Counted from the stretch's first letter, positions 1 to 6,923 are shown. The stretch: 8,627 nt of DNA from Chloroflexota bacterium (GCA_021786265.1 JAJYNP010000203.1:1-8627), one strand, 5' to 3'. Numbers and translations: made by a program. Notes: a model not told the origin generated them from the letters alone.

Positions 1-260
1 AGATCGAATTCGTCGTTCGGCAGCAGGGGCACGGGCCGGCCGCGCGCGCGACCGCGCAGCCCGCGGCATCGACCGCGCAGCCCGCGGCATCGACCGCGCA
101 GCCCGCGGCGTCAATCGCCGAGCCCGGGGCGTCAACCGTGGAGCCCGCGGCATCGACCGCGCAGCCCGCGGCATCGACCGCGCAGTCCGCGGCGTCAATC
201 GCCGAGCCCGCGGCGTCAATCGCCGAGCCCGCGGCGTCAACCGTGGAGCCCGCGACATGA
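1..260 (+). CDS. C-terminal end of an unrecognised protein with a 7-residue repeat tail (partial)
   Basis: The frame starting at position 3 is open from the left edge to a TGA at 258-260. The gene begins outside the window, leaving 85 visible codons. The first 16 or so residues ([16 protein letters not shown]) are ordinary sequence. The remaining residues are ten copies of a heptad-like unit of the form T/I-A/V-Q/E-P-A-A-S, the last one ending P-A-T. Such Ala/Pro/Ser/Thr-rich tails are usually disordered linkers or surface-exposed tails, and no catalytic motif is visible. The stop overlaps the ATG of the next gene (ATGA), so the two are probably translationally coupled in one operon. That the frame is truly coding is supported by the in-frame stop at exactly the next gene's start and by a 21-bp period that keeps the frame. 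The family cannot be named because the body of the protein is missing. Confidence 0.7.
   Translation, partial: IEFVVRQQGHGPAARATAQPAASTAQPAASTAQPAASIAEPGASTVEPAASTAQPAASTAQSAASIAEPAASIAEPAASTVEPAT
51..257 (+). repeat. 21-bp in-frame tandem repeat, ten units
   Basis: Ten contiguous 21-bp units start at 51, 72, 93, 114, 135, 156, 177, 198, 219 and 240; the last is 18 bp before the stop codon. Three unit types occur: TAQPAAS (units 1, 2, 3, 6 and 7, with Pro to Ser in 7), IAEPAAS (units 4, 8 and 9, with Ala to Gly in 4) and TVEPAAS (units 5 and 10). The order of types in units 1-5 is approximately repeated in units 6-10, suggesting a five-unit (105-bp) block duplication on top of single-unit expansion. 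The end codons co-vary: GCA TCG precedes ACC-type units and GCG TCA precedes most ATC-type units. Units are nearly identical at DNA level, so the array is young or kept homogeneous by recombination or slippage. Confidence 0.9.
243..248 (+). promoter_or_regulatory. Ribosome-binding site of the actin gene, inside the last repeat unit
   Basis: GTGGAG at 243-248 contains the Shine-Dalgarno-like GGAG (245-248), 8 nt before the ATG at 257. It is formed by the Thr-Val-Glu codons of repeat unit 10. Units of the IAE and TAQ types lack GGAG, so the terminal unit type matters for translation of the downstream gene. Coupling through the ATGA overlap probably adds to initiation. Confidence 0.55.
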
Positions 261-1246
261 AGATCGGCATCGACCTCGGCACGGCGAACGTGCTCGTGTA
301 CGTGAAGGGCCGCGGCATCGTCATCCAGGAGCCGTCGGTGGTCGCGGTCGGCGACGACAACCAGATCGTCGCGGTCGGCGAGGAGGCCCGGGAGATGATC
401 GGGCGCACGCCGACGAACATCCAGGCAATCCGGCCCATGAAGGACGGCGTGATCGCCGACTATGTCATCACCGAGGCCATGCTCCGGTACTTCATCCGCA
501 AGGCCGGGCGCAGCATGCTCAAACCCGACGTGATGATCAGCGTGCCCTCGGGCGTGACCAGCGTGGAGAAACGGGCCGTCCGGGACGCGGCGCTGAAGGC
601 TGGCGCCCGCGAGGCGTACCTCATCGAGGAACCCCTCGCGGCGGCGATCGGGGCCAACGTGCCGATCAGCGGGCCGTCGGGGAACATGGTCATCGACATC
701 GGCGGCGGCACGACCGAGATCGCGATCATCGCGCTCGGCGGGATCGTGGTGAGCCAGAGTCTCCGGGTCGGCGGCAACCGGTTCGACGACGCGATCGCGA
801 GCTACATCCGGAAGAAGTACAACCTCATGGTCGGGGAGCGGACCGCCGAGGAGGTCAAGATCCAGGTCGGGACCGCGCTGCCGCTCGACCGCGAGCTGAC
901 CATGGAGGTGCGCGGCCGGGACCTCATCGCCGGCCTTCCGCGGACGATCCCGTTCACGAGCTCCGAGGCGATGGAGGCGATCGAGCAGCCGCTCCAGCAG
1001 GTGGTCGCGGCCGTGCGGCAGGTGCTCGAGGAGACGCCGCCCGAGCTGGCGAGCGACATCATCGACAAGGGCATGGTGATGTCGGGCGGGGGTGCCCTGT
1101 TGCGGAACATCGACAAGCTGCTCACGCAGGTGACCGGCGTGCCGTGCCACGTCGCCGAGCGGCCGCTCCACTGCGTCGCGCTCGGGACGGGGCTCGCCCT
1201 CGAGCACTACGACTTCTTCCGCAAGTCGCTGGTCCAGACGGTCTGA
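257..1246 (+). CDS. mreB: MreB/Mbl-family bacterial actin (cell-shape protein)
   Basis: This is an actin-fold ATPase that forms membrane-associated filaments guiding lateral cell-wall synthesis in rod-shaped bacteria. At 329 residues it is close to the usual 335-350. Visible motifs are phosphate-1 loop DLGTAN (6-11), the MreB-typical block [12 protein letters not shown] (58-69), [10 protein letters not shown] (124-133), phosphate-2 loop [10 protein letters not shown] (147-156), GGNRFDD (172-178) and adenosine motif [12 protein letters not shown] (275-286). The C-terminal CVALGTG (306-312) is also family-typical. The protein starts directly with [14 protein letters not shown], and the spacing of the early motifs most resembles Bacillus Mbl. 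There is no long N-terminal amphipathic helix. The ATG start is fixed by the conserved N-terminus, a GGAG 8 nt upstream and overlap with the preceding stop. The expected partners mreC and mreD are not downstream; a PHP protein and a flippase-like protein follow. Family assignment is firm; mbl versus mreB naming is not. Confidence 0.95.
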   Translation: MKIGIDLGTANVLVYVKGRGIVIQEPSVVAVGDDNQIVAVGEEAREMIGRTPTNIQAIRPMKDGVIADYVITEAMLRYFIRKAGRSMLKPDVMISVPSGVTSVEKRAVRDAALKAGAREAYLIEEPLAAAIGANVPISGPSGNMVIDIGGGTTEIAIIALGGIVVSQSLRVGGNRFDDAIASYIRKKYNLMVGERTAEEVKIQVGTALPLDRELTMEVRGRDLIAGLPRTIPFTSSEAMEAIEQPLQQVVAAVRQVLEETPPELASDIIDKGMVMSGGGALLRNIDKLLTQVTGVPCHVAERPLHCVALGTGLALEHYDFFRKSLVQTV

Positions 1247-1253
1247 GCGCCCG

Positions 1254-2093
1254 ATGACCTTCGCGCCCGAACCCACGCCTCCGCGTGCGCCCGACGAGGT
1301 GGCCTCCGATGCGGGCCGCCTCGATGCCCCTGCACCCGACTCCGCCTCCCCGGCGCGCCCCGGCCTCGGTGAACGCTGCTTCGTCGACCTCCACTGCCAC
1401 ACCGCGCGCTCGTTCGACTCGCTGAGCGACCCCTTCAAGGTCGTCGCCCGCGCGGCCCAGCGCGGCATCACGCATCTCGCGATCACGGATCACGACCGGA
1501 TCGACGGGGCGCTGGAGGTCCGCGACCGCGCACCGGAGCAGATCAGGGTCATCGTCGGCGAGGAGGTCCGCTCGCTCGACGGCGACATCGTCGCGATCTG
1601 GATCGAGGAGCCGATCCCGCCGGGGTTGCCGGCCGCCGAGACGATCGCGCGAATCCACTCGCAGGGCGGGCTCGCCGGAATCCCCCACCCGTTCGACCGC
1701 TTCCGCGGGTCGGCCGGCAAGGACGGCAGCGAGCGGCTCGAGCAGATCGTCCCGCTCGTCGACTACGTCGAGGCGTTCAACGCCCGCGTGCCGTTCGGTG
1801 CCGCCAACGAGCGTGCCTCGCTGTTCGCCCACGAGCAGGGCCTGCCCGGCGTCGCGGTGTCGGACGCCCACACGCTGATGGAGGTCGGGATCGCGTATGC
1901 CGTGCTGCCGGGCCCGATCGACTCGCCCGCGGACCTGCGTGCCGCGCTCCAGACCGTCGTGGGAGGGACCGGCAACGCGCTGATCCGCCAGCGTGCCTCC
2001 ATCCTGGTGCGCGGCTTCATGCCGATCGCGAAGGCCGTGCAGCGGGCTCGCGGCAACGCGCGTCGGGGCCCCGCCCCGGGGTCAGCGAGATGA
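1254..2093 (+). CDS. PHP-domain metal-dependent phosphoesterase
   Basis: This 279-residue protein carries a PHP (polymerase and histidinol phosphatase) domain from about residue 42. The metal-binding set appears intact: D45-x-H47-x-H49-T, then TDHD (78-81), Glu in GEE (102-104), H145 in the IPHPFD segment, and SDAH (203-206). The GLAGIPHPFD...DYVEAFNAR...SDAH arrangement matches stand-alone PHP proteins with a PHP-associated C-terminal part. That group includes the E. coli RNase AM/YciV type, which hydrolyses nucleotide or RNA phosphodiesters or phosphomonoesters. The exact substrate cannot be read from sequence. Residues 1-40 are Ala/Pro-rich and probably disordered. The ATG at 1254 lies 7 bp after the mreB stop with only a weak ribosome site, so coupled translation is likely. 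No other ATG occurs before residue 209. A GTG at codon 17 is a possible later start. No signal peptide is seen, so it is probably cytoplasmic. Confidence 0.88.
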   Translation: MTFAPEPTPPRAPDEVASDAGRLDAPAPDSASPARPGLGERCFVDLHCHTARSFDSLSDPFKVVARAAQRGITHLAITDHDRIDGALEVRDRAPEQIRVIVGEEVRSLDGDIVAIWIEEPIPPGLPAAETIARIHSQGGLAGIPHPFDRFRGSAGKDGSERLEQIVPLVDYVEAFNARVPFGAANERASLFAHEQGLPGVAVSDAHTLMEVGIAYAVLPGPIDSPADLRAALQTVVGGTGNALIRQRASILVRGFMPIAKAVQRARGNARRGPAPGSAR

Positions 2094-3283
2094 GCGGCCC
2101 GGACGACCGGCGCCCGATGGGCGATCAGGACCGGCAGCCGACGGCCGACGACGGGTCCCAGACAGGCGCCGGAGCGGTGCACGACGCCGCCGAGACCCGG
2201 CCCCTGGCCATCCGCGACGCGACGCCGCCCGAGATGTCGCTGGGCCGGCGGATCCGCCGGCCACGGACGATCATCTCGATCCTCGTCCCGATCTTCGTGC
2301 TGGTCCTGCTCGCGGTCAGTCTGCCCGGCTTCAAGCTCGACAAGCTGCCGGGGCTGATCCTCGCCGCGAACCCGGGGCTGCTCCTCGCCGCATTCCTCGT
2401 CTACTACGCGACCTTCCCGCTGCGCGGCCTGCGCTGGCGGCTCATCCTGCGCGGCGCCGGCCACAGCGTCTCGCTGCGCGACTCGACCGAGATCATCTTC
2501 ATCAGCTGGCTCGTGAACTGCGTCGTGCCCGCCAAGCTCGGCGATGTCTACCGCGCGTGGCTGTTGCGTGCGAACTTCGCGGTCTCGCTGAGCCGGACGC
2601 TCGGGACGGTGTTCATCGAGCGGATCTTCGACCTGTTCGTGATCGTGCTGATGGGGCTCGCCGCCGGCTTCTGGAGCTTCCGGTCCGGCATGCCGCGGGA
2701 GGTCCAGATCATCTTCGTGCTCGGGTTCATCGTCGTCGTCCTGCTCGCGCTCGCGCTGTTCACCCTGCGCAACTTCGGGCGCAGGCTCCTCGACGTGCTG
2801 CCCGTGCCGGTTCGCCTCGTCGAGCTGTACGAGCGGTTCGAGGAGGGCGTGTTCGGGATCGGCGGCCGGCAGATCCCGATCGTCGGGATCATCACCGTGG
2901 CCATCTGGGTCGCCGAGTCGCTGCGCCTCTACCTCGTCGTGCTCGCGCTCGGTTTCCCCGATCTCCGCATCGGGTTGAGCGGCGTGACGTTCGTCGCGCT
3001 CGCCGGATCGCTGCTCACGGCGATTCCGCTGACGCCGGCCGGTCTCGGGTTCGTCGAGGGCGCCGTGATCGGGCTGCTGACCGCCGTGTACCTCGTGCCG
3101 GAGACGGACGCGCTCGCGATCACGGTCGTCGACCGCGCGATCAGCATCCTGACGGTCATCATCATCGGCAGCATCGTGTACGTGCTCTCACCGAAGACGA
3201 AGGGCGGCGCGACGGGCGCGCCGGTGGCCGAGGAGACGGCGCGGGCGGTGGGCGCGCCCGTGAGGGACGGCGAGCCGATCTGA
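2090..3283 (+). CDS. Flippase-like multi-pass membrane protein (YbhN/AglD, LPG-synthase TM domain family)
   Basis: This 397-residue protein has a hydrophilic N-terminus (1-58) and then about eight or nine hydrophobic segments, near 61-79, 89-107, 133-149, 178-196, 206-225, 265-285, 296-313, 321-337 and 344-366. Family hallmarks of the lysylphosphatidylglycerol-synthase transmembrane domain (PF03706/UPF0104) are visible. They are LRGLRWRLIL (111-120), the W-L-V-N-x-x-V-P-A-K-L-G-D-x-Y-R segment (140-155), FIERIFDL (175-182) and the PLTPAGLGFVEGA segment (313-325). The soluble aminoacyl-transferase domain of MprF is absent, so this is the stand-alone membrane form. Such proteins are usually annotated as lipid or polyprenyl-linked sugar flippase-like; the substrate is unknown. 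The ATG overlaps the PHP gene stop (ATGA), indicating coupling. Next to an actin that directs wall synthesis, a role in envelope lipid handling is a reasonable inference but unproven. The charged C-terminal tail (367-397) is probably cytosolic. Confidence 0.88.
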   Translation: MSGPDDRRPMGDQDRQPTADDGSQTGAGAVHDAAETRPLAIRDATPPEMSLGRRIRRPRTIISILVPIFVLVLLAVSLPGFKLDKLPGLILAANPGLLLAAFLVYYATFPLRGLRWRLILRGAGHSVSLRDSTEIIFISWLVNCVVPAKLGDVYRAWLLRANFAVSLSRTLGTVFIERIFDLFVIVLMGLAAGFWSFRSGMPREVQIIFVLGFIVVVLLALALFTLRNFGRRLLDVLPVPVRLVELYERFEEGVFGIGGRQIPIVGIITVAIWVAESLRLYLVVLALGFPDLRIGLSGVTFVALAGSLLTAIPLTPAGLGFVEGAVIGLLTAVYLVPETDALAITVVDRAISILTVIIIGSIVYVLSPKTKGGATGAPVAEETARAVGAPVRDGEPI

Positions 3284-3285
3284 CC

Positions 3286-3304
3286 AACGGCCGGATGCCG
3301 GCCC
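3286..3304 (+). repeat. Left copy of a 19-bp direct repeat flanking the liv operon
   Basis: AACGGCCGGATGCCGGCCC at 3286-3304 is identical to 8502-8520 in the same orientation. Similarity stops abruptly on both sides. The two copies bracket the complete leftward liv operon and no other gene. Confidence 0.8.
3289..3303 (+). terminator. Short hairpin directly after the flippase gene
   Basis: GGCCGG-ATG-CCGGCC forms a 6-bp GC-only stem with a 3-nt loop, starting 5 nt after the TGA at 3281-3283. No U-tract follows, so if it terminates at all it is a weak or Rho-assisted site. It lies inside a 19-bp sequence repeated at 8502-8520, where it forms part of a much longer stem. Confidence 0.4.
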
Positions 3305-3513
3305 GCTTCCTCGGCTGATCGCCTCACCAGCACGCGCCTCAGGGGAGGGTGGCTGCCTGCCGCTGGGCCGTCAGGTGCCGGTGCCCTGTCGAAATGCAAG
3401 TGCGGCACTCGCCAGGCCCACGGCGCCAAGCGCAGGACCCCGCGCCTGCCGCGAGCTTCACACGGCGTCGCCGTCGGCGAACGGCCGCCCGACCGGCAGA
3501 TCGCTCCGGACTC
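3305..3513. other. Convergent intergenic region
   Basis: About 210 bp lie between the rightward flippase gene and the leftward livF, which end towards each other. I see no convincing gene here. Open frames that cross it are extensions of antisense shadows over livF. No strong hairpin with a T-tract that could end the liv transcript is visible. Short GTGCCG/CGGCAC and GCAGG/CCTGC inverted pairs occur but are too short to call. Confidence 0.5.
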
Positions 3514-4266
3514 TCACACCGCCGCGTCGAGATCGAAGAACGCGCGGTGCAGCGCGTTATCACGTTGCAGCTCATCCACCGAGCCGCGGAAGCGGATCCG
3601 GCCGCCCTCCAGCACGTAGACGCGATCGGCGAGCTCGAGAAACTTGACGTTCTGCTCGGCGATCAGCAGGGCCACGTCGCGCTCCTGGCGCAGTTGCCGC
3701 AGGATGTCCACGACTTCGGTCACCAGCAGCGGGGATAGTCCCGAAGAAGGCTCGTCCATGAGAACGAGCCGAGGATCCGAGATCAGCGTCTTGGCCACGC
3801 CGAGCATCTTGCGCTGGCCCCCGCTGAGAGTGGCCGCCGCGTGGTGCCGCTTCTTGGCGAGATCCGGGAACAGCGTGTAGTAGTGGTCGAGGCGCTCCAG
3901 CACCTCGCGCTGGTGCAGGGTGTAGCCGCCGACGAGCAGGTTCTCCTCGACGCTCAGGTTCGGGAACACACCGCTCTCGGTCATGAAGGCGATGCCCGCT
4001 CGGACTCGCCGATGGGTCGGCATCCGCTCGATGTGCTCGCCGGCGAACTCGATCTCGCCCTCGTACTGCGACAGCAGGCCGGTCAGGGTACGCAGCAGGG
4101 TGGTCTTGCCGGCCCCGTTGGCGCCCAGCAGCACGACGGTCTCACCGTCGGCCACCGACAGGTCCACGCCCCACAGGATCTGCAGCTCGCCATAGCCGCC
4201 TGACAGGCCCCGGACCCGGAGCCGGTCTGTCTCCCGCGGCCGCCCAGTGTCGGGGCGCTTACTCAC
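3514..4266 (-). CDS. livF: LivF-type ABC transporter ATPase (branched-chain/hydrophobic amino-acid importer)
   Basis: This is one of the two cytoplasmic ATPases of a HAAT-class importer. At 250 residues it is slightly longer than E. coli LivF because of a roughly 15-residue N-terminal lead. Motifs in order are Walker A GANGAGKTT (48-56), the Q-loop region FMTESGVFPNLSVEENL (94-110) in which LivF proteins usually have a PEGR-type sequence, signature LSGGQRKML (147-155), Walker B LVLMDEPSSGLSP (167-179) and AEQN (203-206). The last matches the family's EQN, where Gln replaces the switch His. The C-terminal ADRVYVLEGGRI segment (213-224) is LivF-typical. The start is GTG at 4264-4266, overlapping the livG stop by 8 nt, so translation is probably coupled. 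A later start nearer LRVRGLSGGYG (16-26) is possible, since this lead is not conserved. It is the last gene of the operon. Class assignment is firm; the transported substrate is not determined. Confidence 0.93.
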   Translation of the reverse strand: MSKRPDTGRPRETDRLRVRGLSGGYGELQILWGVDLSVADGETVVLLGANGAGKTTLLRTLTGLLSQYEGEIEFAGEHIERMPTHRRVRAGIAFMTESGVFPNLSVEENLLVGGYTLHQREVLERLDHYYTLFPDLAKKRHHAAATLSGGQRKMLGVAKTLISDPRLVLMDEPSSGLSPLLVTEVVDILRQLRQERDVALLIAEQNVKFLELADRVYVLEGGRIRFRGSVDELQRDNALHRAFFDLDAAV

Positions 4267-4960
4267 CGAGGAACACCCGGACCACGTCTGGGTCGACGAG
4301 CGCCTCCCCCAGAGCTCCCGAGTAGATCACCCGTCCCGCGTTCATCACGACGACCCGCTCGGCGACCCTCCGCAGGAAGCCCATCAGGTGTTCCACCACG
4401 AGCAGGCCGATTCCGCGCGCCGCGAGCTCGGTGAGCTTGCCCGCCACCAGCTCCAGCTGCGCCTGCGACAACCCCGCACCCAACTCGTCGATCATGATCA
4501 CCCGCGGGCCGGTCGCCAGTGCGCGTGCGAGGTCGAGCAGTTTCTGTTGGGCCACGTTCAGCGACGACGCCTTCCGGTCGCGCACGTGATCGAGCCCGAC
4601 GAACTCCAGTGCATCGCCCACCGACGTCGTCCGTGCACCGCGATGGCTCCACGCAACCGTCACGTTCTCCTCGACCGTGAGATCGCCGAACGGGTGGGGG
4701 ACCTGAAAGGTCCGGTTGATCCCGAGCGCCGCCAGCCGGTGGCCGGCCAGCCCGCCGACCGAGCGCCCGGCCAGCAGCACGCGGCCCGAGGTGGGGCGAT
4801 ACACCCCGGACACGACGTTGATCAGCGTGGTCTTGCCGGAGCCGTTGGGACCGACCAGCCCCAGGATTTCCCCGGGGGCGACGGTCAAGCTCGCGCCGTC
4901 GAGCGCGCGCAGCCCGCCGAACTCGCGGACCAGCTGTTCCACCCGCAGCCCCTGGTCCAT
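4259..4960 (-). CDS. livG: LivG-type ABC transporter ATPase with a divergent signature motif
   Basis: This is the second cytoplasmic ATPase of the importer, 233 residues long from the chosen ATG at 4960. That ATG has a G-rich ribosome site (GGGGGGTGA) about 5 nt upstream and begins 4 bp after the livM stop. An upstream in-frame start at 5059 would add 33 Arg-rich residues and overlap livM deeply, so it is rejected. Motifs are Walker A GPNGSGKTT (37-45), Q-loop NRTFQ with Q86, FGDLTVEENV (91-100), Walker B VIMIDEL (154-160) with catalytic Glu159, D-loop GAGLS (161-165) and H-loop VVEH with H191. The signature is LNVAQ (134-138) rather than LSxGQ, and Walker B ends DEL instead of DEP. I recall similar LxxA...DEx variants in some LivG paralogues, so it is probably functional. 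It is somewhat shorter at the C-terminus than E. coli LivG. Confidence 0.92.
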   Translation of the reverse strand: MDQGLRVEQLVREFGGLRALDGASLTVAPGEILGLVGPNGSGKTTLINVVSGVYRPTSGRVLLAGRSVGGLAGHRLAALGINRTFQVPHPFGDLTVEENVTVAWSHRGARTTSVGDALEFVGLDHVRDRKASSLNVAQQKLLDLARALATGPRVIMIDELGAGLSQAQLELVAGKLTELAARGIGLLVVEHLMGFLRRVAERVVVMNAGRVIYSGALGEALVDPDVVRVFLGE

Positions 4961-4964
4961 CGGG

Positions 4965-6005
4965 TCACCCCCCACCCGGGACCTGCGTCTCCGGCTCAAC
5001 CGGCCGTCGCCTGCGTGATGGCTTCCCCCGTCCGCCCGCGACCAGCGCCGCCACGCCATCGGGAACGAAGAGCACGAGGACGACGATCAGCACGCCATAG
5101 ATGAGCTGGAAGTACTGCGGCTGGGACACGCCGATGAAGCTGTACAGCCCGTAGAGCAGCACGGCGCCCACCATCGGCCCCCAGGCGCTGCCCAGGCCAC
5201 CGAACAGCGCGAACACGATCGCGAAGATGCTGATCGACAGATCAAACACGGTCTCCGGATAGAAGACGGAGATCGCCCACGCGAACGCGCCGCCCGCCAG
5301 TCCGGCGAGCAGGCCGCTGATCATCCAGGCTAACGCCCGCTCCCGGACCACGTGCACGCCCGCGGCCTCCGCGCTCACGGGGTCCGACCGAATCGCGCGC
5401 AGCCTCAGTCCGAACGTGGACCGCCGCAGGTAGACCACCGCCGCGACGGCGATGGCCAGGACCAGGACCAGGGCCCAGTAGCTCTGGGTCGGGTCGTAGA
5501 TGGAGGCCAAGTCGATCCCGTACGGGCCCTTGGTGACGCTGGTCAGCGAGGGGTTGGAGACGATGTCGTACACGGCCTGCCCTGCCGCCAGGCTGGCGAT
5601 CGCGAAGTAGGCTCCGGCGAGCCGGAGGAGCGGCGTGAGCAGGAGCGCGAGCAGCACGCCGGCGAGCCCGCCGAACGCGACCGCGAGCCAGCCGTTGCTG
5701 ACCCCCAGCTGCAGGACCACGAGCGACGTCCCGTAGGCGCCGGCGCCGAAGAACCCAGCGTAGCCGAACGGCAGGTACCCGGTGAACCCGTAGATGACGT
5801 TGACCCCTTGGGCGAGGATCGCGAACACCAGCATGTTCACCAGGAGCAGCTGGTTGCTGTAGGTGGATCCCGCGACGAGGAACATCACGCTGGGGAGCAC
5901 GATGGCGGCCATGTCGGAAGCCCACCGCCGACGGCCCGCGTTCTGCCACAGGCTCACGGAGCCGGGCATGACCAGCGATCTGCGCGAAGCGCGTGGGTCA
6001 GGCAC
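4965..6005 (-). CDS. livM: LivM-type ABC transporter permease
   Basis: This inner-membrane permease pairs with LivH to form the translocation pore. It has 346 residues and roughly eight to ten hydrophobic segments between about 33 and 318. Family marks are GFTGYLPFGYAGFFGAGAY (73-91), where LivM proteins have a G-x-S-x-G-H-a-a-F-f-G-G-A-Y type segment. Others are the cytoplasmic coupling loop STFGLRLRAIRSDPVSAEAAGVHV (196-219) and the GGLGSAWGPMVGA segment (269-281). The N-terminal 30 residues and the C-terminal tail (325-346, Arg/Pro-rich) are hydrophilic. The GTG start at 6003-6005 overlaps the livH stop by 8 nt. An ATG at 5967-5969 (residue 13) is a credible alternative because the extra residues are not conserved, though it loses the overlap. 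It sits between livH and livG as in typical liv operons. Substrate specificity is not visible. Confidence 0.92.
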   Translation of the reverse strand: MPDPRASRRSLVMPGSVSLWQNAGRRRWASDMAAIVLPSVMFLVAGSTYSNQLLLVNMLVFAILAQGVNVIYGFTGYLPFGYAGFFGAGAYGTSLVVLQLGVSNGWLAVAFGGLAGVLLALLLTPLLRLAGAYFAIASLAAGQAVYDIVSNPSLTSVTKGPYGIDLASIYDPTQSYWALVLVLAIAVAAVVYLRRSTFGLRLRAIRSDPVSAEAAGVHVVRERALAWMISGLLAGLAGGAFAWAISVFYPETVFDLSISIFAIVFALFGGLGSAWGPMVGAVLLYGLYSFIGVSQPQYFQLIYGVLIVVLVLFVPDGVAALVAGGRGKPSRRRRPVEPETQVPGGG

Positions 6006-6876
6006 TGCGCTGCGACCGCCCCAGCAGGCCGCTGGGGCGCAGGAGCAGCACCGCCAGCAGAAGCACGTACGGCACCAGGTTCGACCATGACGCTGCGTAC
6101 ACCTGGGTGAAGCTCAGTGCCAGGCCATAGATGAGGCCGCCCAGCAGCGTGCCGAGCGGGTTGCCCAGCGACCCCAGCACGATCACCGCGAACGCCGTCA
6201 CCGTGATGTCGACCCCGACCCCTGGGTTGGTGCCGGAGAGCATGAACAGACTCAAGACCCCGGCCGCGGCGGCGAGGGCGGTCCCGACACCGAACGCGAT
6301 CGCCGACACTCGGCTGACGTCGATCCCGACCGCGGCCGACTCCTCGCGGCTCGCGATCACGGCCCGGGTTGCGTAGCCCAGCCGGCTGCGATACAGGTAC
6401 AGGTAGGTCAGCGCGATGATCGGGATCGCGGCCAGCGCGCTCACGACGTACGAGACCGGATAGTCCTGGCCGAGCAGAGACACCGGCGCGGCCCCGAATA
6501 TCGGGCCCGACAGGGACCGCTCGGAGTTCCCGAAGACGAGGAACGCGATCGCCTCGAGTGCCTGCGACACCCCGAAGAACATGATGAGGGAAACCATCTC
6601 CGGGTCTCGGCTGCGGTTGACCCGTGGCACCAGGAGGTAATAGAGGACGAATCCAAACGCGAAGAACGGCACGATCTCGGCGACGAGCGCGACCAGCGGG
6701 TTGACCGCGGCGAGGGTGTAAGCGAAGTACGCGCCGAACGCACCGAGCATCAGGATGTCGCCGTGCGCCAGGTTCACCAGGCGCAGCACCCCGAACACCA
6801 GATTGAGCCCGAGGCCGACCAGACAGAAGAACAGCCCGAACATCACGCCAGTCACGGCGGCGTACTCGGTCAGCAC
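5998..6876 (-). CDS. livH: LivH-type ABC transporter permease
   Basis: This is the partner inner-membrane permease of LivM. It has 292 residues, the usual LivH length, and about eight hydrophobic segments. Diagnostic segments are GLGLNLVFGVLRLVNLAHGD (21-40), matching the conserved G-v-l-r-x-x-N-x-A-H-G motif, and the coupling loop SRLGYATRAVIASREESAAVGI (164-185). VIVLGSLGNPLGTLLGGLIYG (231-251) and the C-terminal LLLRPSGLLGR (277-287) are also typical. The start is GTG at 6874-6876; MLTEYAAVTGVMFGLFF aligns with the normal LivH beginning, and a G-rich stretch precedes it. It lies 47 bp after the livK-like gene. That gap contains a weak 5-bp inverted repeat (6880-6899) covering the ribosome site, possibly tuning expression relative to the binding protein. 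Family assignment is secure; the exact amino-acid or amide substrate is not. Confidence 0.93.
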   Translation of the reverse strand: MLTEYAAVTGVMFGLFFCLVGLGLNLVFGVLRLVNLAHGDILMLGAFGAYFAYTLAAVNPLVALVAEIVPFFAFGFVLYYLLVPRVNRSRDPEMVSLIMFFGVSQALEAIAFLVFGNSERSLSGPIFGAAPVSLLGQDYPVSYVVSALAAIPIIALTYLYLYRSRLGYATRAVIASREESAAVGIDVSRVSAIAFGVGTALAAAAGVLSLFMLSGTNPGVGVDITVTAFAVIVLGSLGNPLGTLLGGLIYGLALSFTQVYAASWSNLVPYVLLLAVLLLRPSGLLGRSQRSA

Positions 6877-6923
6877 GCCGCCGCCCCGTCGCGTGCGGCT
6901 TGACTCACTGGCTCTTGCTGCGA

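Noticed and set aside
51..257. Repeat array as a CRISPR
   Set aside because: The 21-bp units are directly contiguous with no spacers, keep a reading frame and vary by codon-type substitutions, so they are coding tandem repeats.
1122..1871. 249-residue leftward open frame antisense to the PHP gene
   Set aside because: Arg/Asp/Gly/Ala-rich composition typical of high-GC antisense frames. The opposite strand carries an intact PHP metal-binding set.
1993..3318. 441-residue rightward open frame overlapping the PHP and flippase genes
   Set aside because: Its translation is dominated by Arg, Ala and Pro with no motifs. It is the shadow frame of the flippase gene, whose own frame shows clear family motifs and membrane segments.
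3284..3513. Search for an insertion sequence, integrase or tRNA attachment site at the liv operon borders
   Set aside because: No transposase or integrase frame, tRNA gene or long inverted terminal repeat is visible at either border. Only the 19-bp direct repeat is present, so no named mobile element is called.
3349..3738. Rightward open frames in the convergent gap running into livF
   Set aside because: They extend antisense across livF, have His/Arg/Gln-rich composition and lack a ribosome site. No independent support for a gene.
4961..5059. Upstream start for livG at 5059
   Set aside because: It would add 33 Arg-rich unconserved residues and overlap the livM end by about 95 bp. The ATG at 4960 has a good ribosome site and matches LivG N-termini.
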